DNA of 36,085 nt, taken from positions 1 through 36,085 of the forward strand of contig JANYEU010000426.1 of the NCBI GenBank assembly GCA_025362915.1. Direction: 5' to 3'. Positions 1-8,743 of this stretch are shown here, one piece after another. The notes beneath the pieces are model-generated. The model ran no database searches, had not been told where the DNA came from, and saw nothing but the letters and a program-made list of their open reading frames with translations. Made by a program: the position numbers and the translations under genes. The first letter of the stretch is position 1, and each line of letters opens with the position of its first letter. This DNA comes from Chitinophagaceae bacterium (GTDB taxonomy: Bacteria > Bacteroidota > Bacteroidia > Chitinophagales > Chitinophagaceae).

Positions 1-1
1 T

Positions 2-724
2 GTAAGTGGAGCATCAAATTATAATTGGTTTCCTCCTACTGGGCTAAGTGCTACCAATATTGCAACGCCATTGGCCAATCCACCCATTACAACAGACTAT
101 CAGATTATTGGTACGGATAACTATCATTGCTTTGCCGATACGGCACAGTTGGTGGTAGCGGTAGGTACTTATCCTTCCGTAACCTTGGGGCCTGACTTGG
201 TACTTTCAACGGGTACAACCCTAACATTGACACCTCTATTTACCTTCCCGACACAAACTGCGGGGCCAATAGGCAAATATGTATGGACTCCAAACACTTA
301 TTTAAGTTGCGATAATTGCCCCAATCCCGTGGCTACGGTAGAGAATGATATTTGCTACACGCTTACGGCTACTAATATTTATGGTTGTAATGCCAATACA
401 GATACACTTTGTATAAAAGCATTCTGCAAAAACACGCAGGTATTTATCGCCAATGCCTTTACCCCAGATGGGGATGGAGTAAATGATATACTGGTGGTGC
501 AGGGCAAAGGAATTAGGGTGATAAACTCATTCAGGGTATTCAACCGTTGGGGGCAGGTTGTTTTTGAGCAAACCAACTTTCAACCCAATGACAAGACTTT
601 TGGATGGGATGGGAAAATAAAAGGGGTACCGGCAGCAGCAGATGTATATGTATATACCTGCGAGGTTGTTTGTGAAAATGATGTGGCATTTGTTTACAAG
701 GGCAATACATCAATAATTAGATAA
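2..724 (+). CDS. T9SS type B sorting domain-containing protein (gliding motility-associated C-terminal domain), 5' truncated by window
   Basis: Frame is open from base 2. C-terminus 'VFIANAFTPDGDGVNDILVVQGKGIRVINSFRVFNRWGQVVFEQTNF..GWDGKIKGVPAAADVYVYTCEVVCENDVAFVYKGNTSIIR' is the typical CHU_C / type B sorting domain. Confidence 0.9.
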   Translation, partial: VSGASNYNWFPPTGLSATNIATPLANPPITTDYQIIGTDNYHCFADTAQLVVAVGTYPSVTLGPDLVLSTGTTLTLTPLFTFPTQTAGPIGKYVWTPNTYLSCDNCPNPVATVENDICYTLTATNIYGCNANTDTLCIKAFCKNTQVFIANAFTPDGDGVNDILVVQGKGIRVINSFRVFNRWGQVVFEQTNFQPNDKTFGWDGKIKGVPAAADVYVYTCEVVCENDVAFVYKGNTSIIR

Positions 725-742
725 CCTAAACAATTACATTAA

Positions 743-1849
743 ATGAAAAAGTCAATATTAATCACCGCATATTTTAGTTTCTTAATTATCGCAAGGCTAT
801 CAGCACAGGATTTATCATTCTCTCAGTTCTATGAGAATCCTCTCCTCAGAAACCCTGCATTGGCTGGTGTGTTTGATGGAGATGTGAGGGTTACGGGAAC
901 ATTTAGGAATCAATGGCAAAGTATTACGGTGCCATATAGAACAGAAGCCTTGAGTACAGAAGTACGGTTTCCTATTGGCGACCATGATGATTGGATTACA
1001 GGTGGATTACAAATAACGCATGATGCCGCAGGAGATATACAGCTTCAGAGAACCCAATTGTTGCCAGTAGTTAATTACCATAAATCATTTGGTGGCGATA
1101 ACTATTTATCAGCTGCGGTAATGGGTGGACCAGTAGAAAGTCAGTTTGACCCTACATTGCTAAAGTTGGGAGACCAGTTTGATGCACAAACGGGGGGCTA
1201 CAATCCTAACATGACCTCCGCACAACAGTTTTCCAAAACAGGATACACTTACTGGGATCTTTCAACAGGATTGTCTTGGAGTGGTAGCTTTGATGTGGGT
1301 GATAACATTGGTCGTTATTATGTAGGAGCAGGACTTTTTCATATAAACAGACCCAAAACAGGGTATTTCACTAATACAAATACAGAAACAACCATCAATC
1401 AGAAAAGCACCTTTAGCGGCGGACTGACAATACCTGTTTCAGATGTCAATAAAGTAATATTCTATTTAGACTACTTACGACAAGGTGGTAACAGGCAATT
1501 CTTGGGAGGAGTTATGTATGAAATGGATGTGTTTCATGACTATTCGCCAGTCAATGAAAATAGGTATGGTGATATAGCTATCTATGGGGGAGCGTTCTAC
1601 AGATGGAATGATGCAATTATCCCTATGATAAAATTTGATGTTTACTCCCTCAGTTTTGGCGTAAGCTATGATGTTACGCTGAGCAAACTAAAAACAGCTT
1701 CCCAAACGCAAGGAGGCTTTGAGTTCACCTTATCCTACAAAGCAAGATTAAACAATCGCCGTGGAAGTGGAGCATACGACGGCGGGCAGTCGGGCACGGG
1801 CAGAAGAAGAAAGGATGAATTTAAGTGTGCACAACCCGTATTCCCGTAG
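743..1849 (+). CDS. PorP/SprF family type IX secretion system membrane protein
   Basis: Signal peptide, then 'QDLSFSQFYENPLLRNPALAGVFDGDVRVTGTFRNQWQSITVPYRT', the characteristic PorP/SprF N-terminus; adjacent to a type-B-sorted protein. Confidence 0.92.
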   Translation: MKKSILITAYFSFLIIARLSAQDLSFSQFYENPLLRNPALAGVFDGDVRVTGTFRNQWQSITVPYRTEALSTEVRFPIGDHDDWITGGLQITHDAAGDIQLQRTQLLPVVNYHKSFGGDNYLSAAVMGGPVESQFDPTLLKLGDQFDAQTGGYNPNMTSAQQFSKTGYTYWDLSTGLSWSGSFDVGDNIGRYYVGAGLFHINRPKTGYFTNTNTETTINQKSTFSGGLTIPVSDVNKVIFYLDYLRQGGNRQFLGGVMYEMDVFHDYSPVNENRYGDIAIYGGAFYRWNDAIIPMIKFDVYSLSFGVSYDVTLSKLKTASQTQGGFEFTLSYKARLNNRRGSGAYDGGQSGTGRRRKDEFKCAQPVFP

Positions 1850-2101
1850 TTAAAGGAGTCAATGTTATTCTAGCTTGTCGGCAATGTTCTGCTGCATGCT
1901 AATCTATCTGTTCTACACAATAAAGACTTTTTTGGCAATGGGTGTTGTATATAGAATTATCAATACACACTTCTTCATTCGCAAAGTCCACCAATGGGTA
2001 AGTGGATGTCTTTAGCAGAAAACCATGGTTGGGTGATTATGACAACCACTAGATTATTATATCCTTGCCCGCATAACCATCTTTCTTATACTTTTGCCGC
2101 A

Positions 2102-2857
2102 ATGCAGTACACGCTAAAGAAATCGCTGGGTCAACATTTTTTAAAGGATGAGAATATATGTAAGCAAATAGTTGCAGCATTACAACAAAAGCCTTTTGAG
2201 CGGTTGGTGGAAGTGGGGCCAGGTGCCGGGGCATTAACCAAATATCTATTACCGCTGAAAGGTTTTGAATTTAAGGCAGTGGAGCTTGATGATGAAAAGG
2301 TAGCCTACCTAAACAAGACCTTCCCTGATATAGTAGGCAAGATTATTCACGAAGACTTCTTGGAAACCTCAGCCCCTTTTGAGGATTCATTTACCATTGT
2401 GGGCAATTTTCCTTACAACATCTCTTCACAGATTCTTTTTAAAATATTAGATTGGAAAGATCAAGTACCCGTAGTAATTGGCATGTTTCAGAAGGAAGTG
2501 GCACAAAGGGTGGCTGCTAAGGAAGGAAGCAAAACCTACGGCATCATCAGTATCCTGATACAGGCTTGGTACGATGTGGAATACCTGTTTGATGTGCCGC
2601 CCGAAAGTTTTAATCCTCCTCCAAAAGTAATGAGCGGGATGATAAGACTTACCAGAAAAACGACTGCTTACGATGTAAAAAGCGAAAAGGCATTTGTACA
2701 GTTGGTTAAGATGGCTTTCAATCAGCGAAGAAAAATGTTGCGCAATGCTGTAAAAGGACTCTTTCAACCAGAGATATTGGCAGATGCATTCTTTAACAAA
2801 CGTGCAGAACAAGTTAGCATTGAAGAGTTTGCTGCGTTAACTTTTAAAATGGGATAA
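2102..2857 (+). CDS. rsmA: 16S rRNA (adenine(1518)-N(6)/adenine(1519)-N(6))-dimethyltransferase RsmA/KsgA
   Basis: 'KKSLGQHFLKDENICKQIV', 'LVEVGPGAGALTKYLL', 'VGNFPYNISSQILFKIL', 'AFNQRRKMLRNAVKG'. The ATG at 2102 fits the family N-terminus better than the ORF start at 1994. Confidence 0.95.
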   Translation: MQYTLKKSLGQHFLKDENICKQIVAALQQKPFERLVEVGPGAGALTKYLLPLKGFEFKAVELDDEKVAYLNKTFPDIVGKIIHEDFLETSAPFEDSFTIVGNFPYNISSQILFKILDWKDQVPVVIGMFQKEVAQRVAAKEGSKTYGIISILIQAWYDVEYLFDVPPESFNPPPKVMSGMIRLTRKTTAYDVKSEKAFVQLVKMAFNQRRKMLRNAVKGLFQPEILADAFFNKRAEQVSIEEFAALTFKMG

Positions 2858-2861
2858 CCTT

Positions 2862-2980
2862 TTAGTTGTTAGTGGTTAGTGGTTAGTTATAAGATTGAAG
2901 CGATTTATTCTAAGCACTAACCACTAATAACTAATAACTAACCACTAATATCTAACCACTAATAACTAATAACTATTCAT
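2862..2980. repeat. Heptamer-phased inverted repeat element A (TTAGTGG-type left arm, TAACCAC/TAATAAC right arm)
   Basis: Consecutive 7-mers from 2862: ttagttg ttagtgg ttagtgg ttagtta taagatt gaagcga tttattc taagcac taaccac taataac taataac taaccac taatatc taaccac taataac taataac. Left arm 2862-2889 is reverse-complementary to 2935-2962 at about 24/28 positions by eye. Confidence 0.85.
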
Positions 2981-3906
2981 TGAACAAAGTAATAATAACA
3001 GCCAAAGTACACCCGTACTTAACAGAAACATTGGCTATCAAAGGATTTGAGGTAATATACCTACCCACCATCACTTATCAGGAGTTGGCTGAAATAATTG
3101 CAGATGTAACGGGATTAATTGTAAGTACCAGGGTTTCAATTGATGCTGCCATATTGGATAAGGCTACCAAACTAAAATGGATTGGCCGGCTTGGCAGTGG
3201 CATGGAACTGATAGATGTGCCGTATGCAGAAAGCAAGGGAATACAATGTGTAAGTAGTCCAGAAGGCAACAGAAACGCAGTAGCAGAACACAATCTCGGC
3301 TTTTTATTGAGTCTGATGAACAAGATAAACAGTAGCCATCAAGAGATAAAAGAAGGTAAATGGCTACGCGATGAAAACCGTGCAGATGAACTATGGGGCA
3401 AGACTGTAGGCATTATTGGCTATGGCAATACAGGAAGCACATTTGCAAAATTGCTTGCACCATTTGAGGTTAAGGTATTGGCTAATGATATAAGCAGAAC
3501 TGGTTTTAGCAACAGTTACATCTCTGATGCTACCAAGGAAGAAATTTACCAACAGGCTGATGTAATCAGTTTGCATTTACCACTTACAGCCGATACTTTC
3601 CATCTGGCAAATGATTCTTTCTTTAATTCATTGATAAAAAAACCCTATTTCCTTACAGCTTGTAGGGGCAAGGTTACAGATACGGCCGCACTTGTACGTG
3701 CCTTACAGAATGGAAAGATAAAAGCTGCTGCATTGGATGTGTTGGAAAATGAAAAGTTAGCCAGTTTCAATCAGCAGGAAAAAGAACAGCTAGGTTGGCT
3801 ATTGGCACAGCACAATGTAATTATAACACCGCATGTTGCCGGCTACAGCCACGAGGCTTTCTTTTTAATGGCAAGGGTGGTACTGGAGAAGTTGGGGCTG
3901 GTATAA
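2980..3906 (+). CDS. NAD-dependent 2-hydroxyacid dehydrogenase (SerA/phosphoglycerate dehydrogenase-like)
   Basis: '[46 protein letters not shown]', Rossmann '[20 protein letters not shown]', '[15 protein letters not shown]', 'ALDVLENEK', '[12 protein letters not shown]'. Start is TTG immediately after element A. Confidence 0.9.
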   Translation: MNKVIITAKVHPYLTETLAIKGFEVIYLPTITYQELAEIIADVTGLIVSTRVSIDAAILDKATKLKWIGRLGSGMELIDVPYAESKGIQCVSSPEGNRNAVAEHNLGFLLSLMNKINSSHQEIKEGKWLRDENRADELWGKTVGIIGYGNTGSTFAKLLAPFEVKVLANDISRTGFSNSYISDATKEEIYQQADVISLHLPLTADTFHLANDSFFNSLIKKPYFLTACRGKVTDTAALVRALQNGKIKAAALDVLENEKLASFNQQEKEQLGWLLAQHNVIITPHVAGYSHEAFFLMARVVLEKLGLV

Positions 3907-3975
3907 TTAGCCATGGGTTGCAGGATTGTAGAAATCACTCAATACTAACCTATTTATGGGTAATACTATCTAACC

Positions 3976-4509
3976 CTATCCCGCATTTGTTCTAAAAGTA
4001 CCCTTTCTGTACATCAACATTTCGGCAATACCCATTAATAAAAGGCTGACTGCTGTAGAGGCCATTACTTTTCCGAGGAGGTAAAGCACATCGCCAAACT
4101 GTAGCCACTCAATAACAACGAGGTATAGGTGATGGATAAATGTAAGCAAGGCAAGGTATAGGGCATATAAGGTTAAGCCCATGCTTTTGATACTTGGTTC
4201 GCTATAGCTTATCTCATTACGTTCTTGTCTTGTAATAAAATCTAACAAGAAAGGCCGGATGTATGCAATTAACACACAGGGTGCGGCGTGCAATCCAAGT
4301 GTACCAGTAAAATAATCGATGGTTAATCCGAAAACGAAAGCGATAACCAAAAGCAATACCCTGTTGATGTTAAAAGGCAACCAAAGGATGAACAATAAAT
4401 ACAGATAAGGCATTACAAATTGGTGCAATGGAGGCACGCGATTCAGTATGAATACCTGAATGAGTACAAACAATATAAAACGGAATATATTTTTTAATAC
4501 ACTACTCAT
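3976..4509 (-). CDS. mreD: Rod shape-determining protein MreD
   Basis: Small multi-TM protein ('QVFILNRVPPLHQFVMPYLYLLFILWLPFNINRVLLLVIAFVFGLTIDYFTGTLGLHAAPCVLIAYIRPFLL') directly downstream of mreC, overlapping it by 8 nt. Confidence 0.9.
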   Translation of the reverse strand: MSSVLKNIFRFILFVLIQVFILNRVPPLHQFVMPYLYLLFILWLPFNINRVLLLVIAFVFGLTIDYFTGTLGLHAAPCVLIAYIRPFLLDFITRQERNEISYSEPSIKSMGLTLYALYLALLTFIHHLYLVVIEWLQFGDVLYLLGKVMASTAVSLLLMGIAEMLMYRKGTFRTNAG

Positions 4510-5356
4510 TTGTTTTCTGTTCTTTACTTTCTAATTCCTTTTGTTCTTCGTACCGTACATTTTTTACAAGATATACATATTGTAAACTGGCAAAATTGGT
4601 AGACACCTTAACTTTCAGTGTATAAAAATTACTGGAGGGATCGGCTGTCTTACCAGCAATGGTACCCACCATTATGTTGGAAGGAAAATTGGCAGAATAG
4701 TTACTGGTAACCACCGTATCGCCAATATTTACCTTAACACCCTTTCCTATGTTCTTAAGTGTCAGAAAATACGGGTTTTCGCCATTCCACTCAACGCTTC
4801 CTGCGCTCTTGTCTTTCTTTAGCATCGCACTAACCTTACTGTTCCTATTTAAGGCACTCATCACGATAGAATAATTATCGCTCACATGCAATACAACGCC
4901 CACAATACCTTGAGGAGCAATCACACTCATGCCTACTTTTACACCTTGCAATGCCCCTCTTTCCAAAGTAAGAAAATTGTTTTGAAGCGTAATTGTATTG
5001 CCGACCACACTGGCTGGCAAGTAAGTATATTTTCTGTATCTGCCAGAAGTATCGGTCAATGTAGTATCAACAACCTTTTTTTGAGTACTATCTGGCACAA
5101 TAAGATTAGAAGGTATCTGGTAGCGGAGCTTGCTATTTTCGTCTGCAAGTTGCTTATTTATTTCCTTCAAACTGAAATAGTACGTAAAATCACTATACCC
5201 TTTATTAACCGTACCAATGGCTTCATTATCATAAAAAGAAAAGAAAGCCTCATGCGTCTTGCTACTTTTACTAAGCATCAAGATACTGGTTATCTGCAAT
5301 GCTACAAAGCAAATAAAAGTAAAATAAGTGCGTATGAAAAGTATGATATTCTTCAT
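4502..5356 (-). CDS. mreC: Rod shape-determining protein MreC
   Basis: N-terminal TM plus coiled coil, 'LPASVVGNTITLQNNFLTLERGALQGVKVGMSVIAPQGIVGVVLHVSDNYSIVMSALNRNSKVSAML'; located between mreB and mreD. Confidence 0.93.
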   Translation of the reverse strand: MKNIILFIRTYFTFICFVALQITSILMLSKSSKTHEAFFSFYDNEAIGTVNKGYSDFTYYFSLKEINKQLADENSKLRYQIPSNLIVPDSTQKKVVDTTLTDTSGRYRKYTYLPASVVGNTITLQNNFLTLERGALQGVKVGMSVIAPQGIVGVVLHVSDNYSIVMSALNRNSKVSAMLKKDKSAGSVEWNGENPYFLTLKNIGKGVKVNIGDTVVTSNYSANFPSNIMVGTIAGKTADPSSNFYTLKVKVSTNFASLQYVYLVKNVRYEEQKELESKEQKTNE

Positions 5357-5434
5357 GTAATCGAAAAAAAAAGAAAGTCTAAATCTTAAGGGGTAAATTT
5401 AAGCTTTAGACTTAGTAATCGTATTATTAAACAA

Positions 5435-6460
5435 TTATTTCATGATAAAAGGATAGCGCTGATAGTTTTTAAGTCCCAAACCAGTTCCTCTTACCACACT
5501 CTTCAACGGATCATCGGCAATGTGTACAGGAAGTTTTATTTTGGCAGCCAGACGTTTATCAAGACCTCTTAGCAATGCACCGCCACCTGTTAGGTAAAGT
5601 CCGCGCTTATAAATATCAGATGCCAGTTCTGGCGGAGTAGCTTCCAATGCTTTCAGGATGGCTTCTTCAATTTTAAAGATACTCTTATCCAAAGCCTCTG
5701 CTATCTCTTGGTAGCTTACCATTATCTGCTTAGGAATGCCTGTAACCAAATCCCTACCATTTACTGGAAGGTCATCTGGAGGGTTGTCCAAATCTTTCAT
5801 GGCAGCCCCAACTTGAATCTTAATTTGTTCAGCGGTACGTTCACCAATCAACAAACTATGGTATCTACGCAACGATTCCATGATATCAGCGGTAAATTCA
5901 TCACCTGCAATACGGATACTTTGATCGCACACGATACCTGCCAAAGCGATAACGGTAATACCTGTTGTACCACCTCCTATATCGATAATCATATTACCAA
6001 CGGGCTCTTCTACATCTATACCAATACCCAAGGCCGCAGCCATAGGTTCGTGTATCATATATACCTCCTTTGCACCAGCCTGTTCTGCACTATCCCTTAC
6101 CGCACGTTTTTCTACCTCGGTAATAGAGGAAGGAATGCAGATAAGCATCCGCCAGCTTGGTGGAAACAAAGGTTTCTTAGGGTAAACAAGCTTGATCAAT
6201 TCACGTATCATCAACTCGGCAGCATTAAAGTCTGCAATAACACCATCTTTCAAGGGGCGTACCGTCCTGATGCTTTCGTGTGTTTTCTCGTGCATTAATA
6301 AGGCACGCTTACCTACTGCGAGTACTTCCTTTGGGTTATTACGGTTTAGGGCAATAATAGAAGGCTCGTTCACTACTATTTCGTCGTTGTGTATGATTAG
6401 TGTATTGGCTGTGCCAAGGTCAATTGCTATTTCCTGCGTAAAAAAATTGAATAATGCCAT
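5435..6460 (-). CDS. mreB: Rod shape-determining protein MreB
   Basis: 'IAIDLGTANTLIIHNDEIVVNEPSIIA', 'MIHEPMAAALGIGIDVEEPVGNMIIDIGGGTTGITVIALAGIV', 'LYLTGGGALLRGLDKRL': MreB actin-fold motifs. Confidence 0.97.
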   Translation of the reverse strand: MALFNFFTQEIAIDLGTANTLIIHNDEIVVNEPSIIALNRNNPKEVLAVGKRALLMHEKTHESIRTVRPLKDGVIADFNAAELMIRELIKLVYPKKPLFPPSWRMLICIPSSITEVEKRAVRDSAEQAGAKEVYMIHEPMAAALGIGIDVEEPVGNMIIDIGGGTTGITVIALAGIVCDQSIRIAGDEFTADIMESLRRYHSLLIGERTAEQIKIQVGAAMKDLDNPPDDLPVNGRDLVTGIPKQIMVSYQEIAEALDKSIFKIEEAILKALEATPPELASDIYKRGLYLTGGGALLRGLDKRLAAKIKLPVHIADDPLKSVVRGTGLGLKNYQRYPFIMK

Positions 6461-6643
6461 TATATATCAGATAACTTTAAATCCTGTAAAAATTGTGGGC
6501 TGCAAAAGTGAAAGAAAAAATGGAAAAACAACCCATTAATTTTTTAATTGGTACAAATAAACGCAATTAATCACAAATAACAAGATTCTTGTGGAATACT
6601 AACATCTATTACACAGATGATTACATTCAAAGGCTAGTTATGT

Positions 6644-6684
6644 TGTGGATAAGTCAATAAATCCGAGTTATAAACTTATCTACA
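6644..6684. promoter_or_regulatory. Pair of inverted DnaA-box-like 9-mers between divergent mreB and cmk
   Basis: TGTGGATAA at 6644-6652 is the exact reverse complement of TTATCCACA. TTATCTACA at 6676-6684 differs by one base. Extended arms TGTGGATAAGT / ACTTATCTACA form an imperfect inverted repeat. Confidence 0.45.
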
Positions 6685-6777
6685 GTATGATAAATACTAC
6701 ACTAAAATCCACTTGCTTTACTATCATTGCAATAAAAGCTATCAATTGGTGAATGATAGGTTAAAACAAGCATAATA

Positions 6778-7455
6778 ATGAAGAAAATAATCATAACCAT
6801 CGATGGATATTCCTCTTGCGGCAAAAGCACTCTCGCAAAGCAAGTAGCCAAAGAGTTAAATTATGTATTTGTTGATAGCGGCGCGATGTACAGGGCCATT
6901 ACTTTCTATTTTATCCAAAACAATTTAAACTGGGAAAATATTGAAGATGTTGCAAAGGCATTAAAGAACATAAGCCTGCAATTTGAATATAACTATGAAA
7001 AAGGCACAAGCGATATACTGATAAATGGAGAAAACATAGAAGGCAAGATAAGGGATATGTCTGTAAACGATAAGGTAAGTGAGGTGGCGGCCATTAAGGA
7101 AATAAGGGAATTTGCCGTGGCTGAACAACAAAAAAACTCCACTGATAAAGGGATAGTAATGGATGGAAGGGATATTGGGACGGTGGTTTTTCCGAAAGCT
7201 GAACTAAAAATATTTCTAACTGCCGACCCAGAAGAAAGGGTGGAAAGACGTTACAACCAATTAATAAGATTTGGGAAAGAAGTGGACAGGGAAGAAATAC
7301 GCAAAAACCTTGAAAAAAGGGATTATATAGATACACACAGAAAGGTTAGCCCATTAAGAAAAGCCGATGATGCAGTTATATTGGACAATACCGATTTAAC
7401 AACAAAAGAACAAATGGATATTGTATTGGGCTGGGCAAATGAAAAGATAAAATAA
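6778..7455 (+). CDS. cmk: (d)CMP kinase
   Basis: 'IITIDGYSSCGKSTLAKQVAKELNYVFVDSGAMYRAITF', 'GIVMDGRDIGTVVFPKAELKIFLTADPEERVERRYNQL'. Confidence 0.95.
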   Translation: MKKIIITIDGYSSCGKSTLAKQVAKELNYVFVDSGAMYRAITFYFIQNNLNWENIEDVAKALKNISLQFEYNYEKGTSDILINGENIEGKIRDMSVNDKVSEVAAIKEIREFAVAEQQKNSTDKGIVMDGRDIGTVVFPKAELKIFLTADPEERVERRYNQLIRFGKEVDREEIRKNLEKRDYIDTHRKVSPLRKADDAVILDNTDLTTKEQMDIVLGWANEKIK

Positions 7456-7473
7456 TTAAGCCCTATATTACAA

Positions 7474-7947
7474 TTACAATTGCAACAACGCAACTATTTG
7501 CTTTAGATAATATTCATCCGTAGCATCAAAGGTATTTAAGTCGGCACTGTCAACATCCAATACACCAACTACTTCTCCTTTAAAAACCAAGGGAAGCACA
7601 ATCTCGCTTCTGGAAAGGCTGCTACAGGCAATATGCCCCGGAAACTTTTCTACATCGGGAACAATGATAACGGCTTCCTTTTCCCAACTTGCACCACACG
7701 CTCCCCTGCCCTTTTTTATGCGGGTACAAGCCACCGGACCTTGAAATGGCCCTAGCACCAACTCATCCTTCTTAACCAGATAAAAGCCCACCCACAACCA
7801 TTGAAACTGTTGCTTTAGCGCCGCAGAAACATTGGCAAGGTTGGCAACCACATCCTCCTCTCCCTTCAATAACGCTTCTATCTGCGGTAGCAATGCCTGG
7901 TATTGTTCTTCTTTTGTTCCTTCAATCAACAATAAATCTTCTGCCAT
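7474..7947 (-). CDS. GAF domain-containing protein, free methionine-(R)-sulfoxide reductase (fRMsr) type
   Basis: 'WVGFYLVKKDELVLGPFQGPVACTRIKKGRGACGASWEKEAVIIVPDVEKFPGHIACSSLSRSEIVLPLVFKGEVVGVLDVDSADLNTFDATDE', with the conserved Cys pattern of fRMsr. Confidence 0.9.
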   Translation of the reverse strand: MAEDLLLIEGTKEEQYQALLPQIEALLKGEEDVVANLANVSAALKQQFQWLWVGFYLVKKDELVLGPFQGPVACTRIKKGRGACGASWEKEAVIIVPDVEKFPGHIACSSLSRSEIVLPLVFKGEVVGVLDVDSADLNTFDATDEYYLKQIVALLQL

Positions 7948-8131
7948 ACCCTTATATTTTGAATCTTCTTTTGATGCTTATACTGTAAAACCTTATCAAT
8001 ACAAATATATAGTTTGAAAATAAGTATTTATAAAATTATTTAATAAATATTTATTAACCAATTATTTATATAATAAAATTATATGAGTAAACCTAACCTA
8101 CATCCACCCATATCGTCTTTGCCACCCTCTT

Positions 8132-8361
8132 GACGCAACTTGAGTCTTCGAAGACGCAAGATAAAACTTCGTAAATAATGACTAAATCTTCGTAAAACGT
8201 CCTAAAGCCGCTTATACCTGAGTTTACTCTACACATCTCATAACATAATCTTCTTGAATTATTCCACTATTCTATCGAATCGCCCTTTTTTCTTCGTGAA
8301 CCACTCTTTAATCTTCGAAGATTTACTTCGCGTCTTCGAAGACGCAAGACGCGTCAACCTG
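8132..8361. repeat. Intergenic repeat F: CTTCGAA/GACGCAA heptamers recurring at 21-nt spacing
   Basis: 'gagtcttcgaagacgcaag' (8142-8160) and 'gcgtcttcgaagacgcaag' (8330-8348) match at 18/19. CTTCG starts at 8146, 8167, 8188 and again at 8292, 8313, 8334, i.e. 21-nt (3 x 7) steps. gacgcaa occurs at 8132, 8153 and 8341. Confidence 0.6.
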
Positions 8362-8533
8362 CTTTTGAAGTACAGCTGCCTGCTATTTAGTTTGGTAAGG
8401 CAGCATTTAAAGTTGGTATGAGTGGTACCGGTTTCCATCTTCTTGGTAATGGTTGCTGTCGTGAGCTTCCCGAAAGTTTTTTAACTGGAACCCGCTTAGT
8501 TGACAATCTACAGAAACTTTGCCGCAAGATCCC

Positions 8534-8719
8534 TCATTCAGAAAAGGGATTACGGTCGGCCACTTGTTGGATATTGAGTTGACTGTTTTCTGCCCTTGTA
8601 ATCATCCCTTCCTGTATTTGTACTTCTACCTCTTTTTTGTAATCCGCCACACGTTGTTTTAGCTCATTGGAAGATACCTTTTTAATCGCTTCTTTTTCTT
8701 TGTTGGTTATAATTGCCAT
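8534..8719 (-). CDS. Small hypothetical protein (61 aa) downstream of the MlaD-like gene
   Basis: Charged, helix-rich 'NKEKEAIKKVSSNELKQRVADYKKEVEVQIQEGMITRAENSQLNIQQVADRNPFSE'. Co-directional and 24 bp downstream of the MlaD-like CDS. Confidence 0.55.
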   Translation of the reverse strand: MAIITNKEKEAIKKVSSNELKQRVADYKKEVEVQIQEGMITRAENSQLNIQQVADRNPFSE

Positions 8720-8743
8720 TTTAATTTGATTTGATTACAATTG

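Noticed and set aside
4886-5389. Plus-strand ORF of 167 aa opposite mreC
   Set aside because: Antisense to a confident CDS; no recognisable motif.
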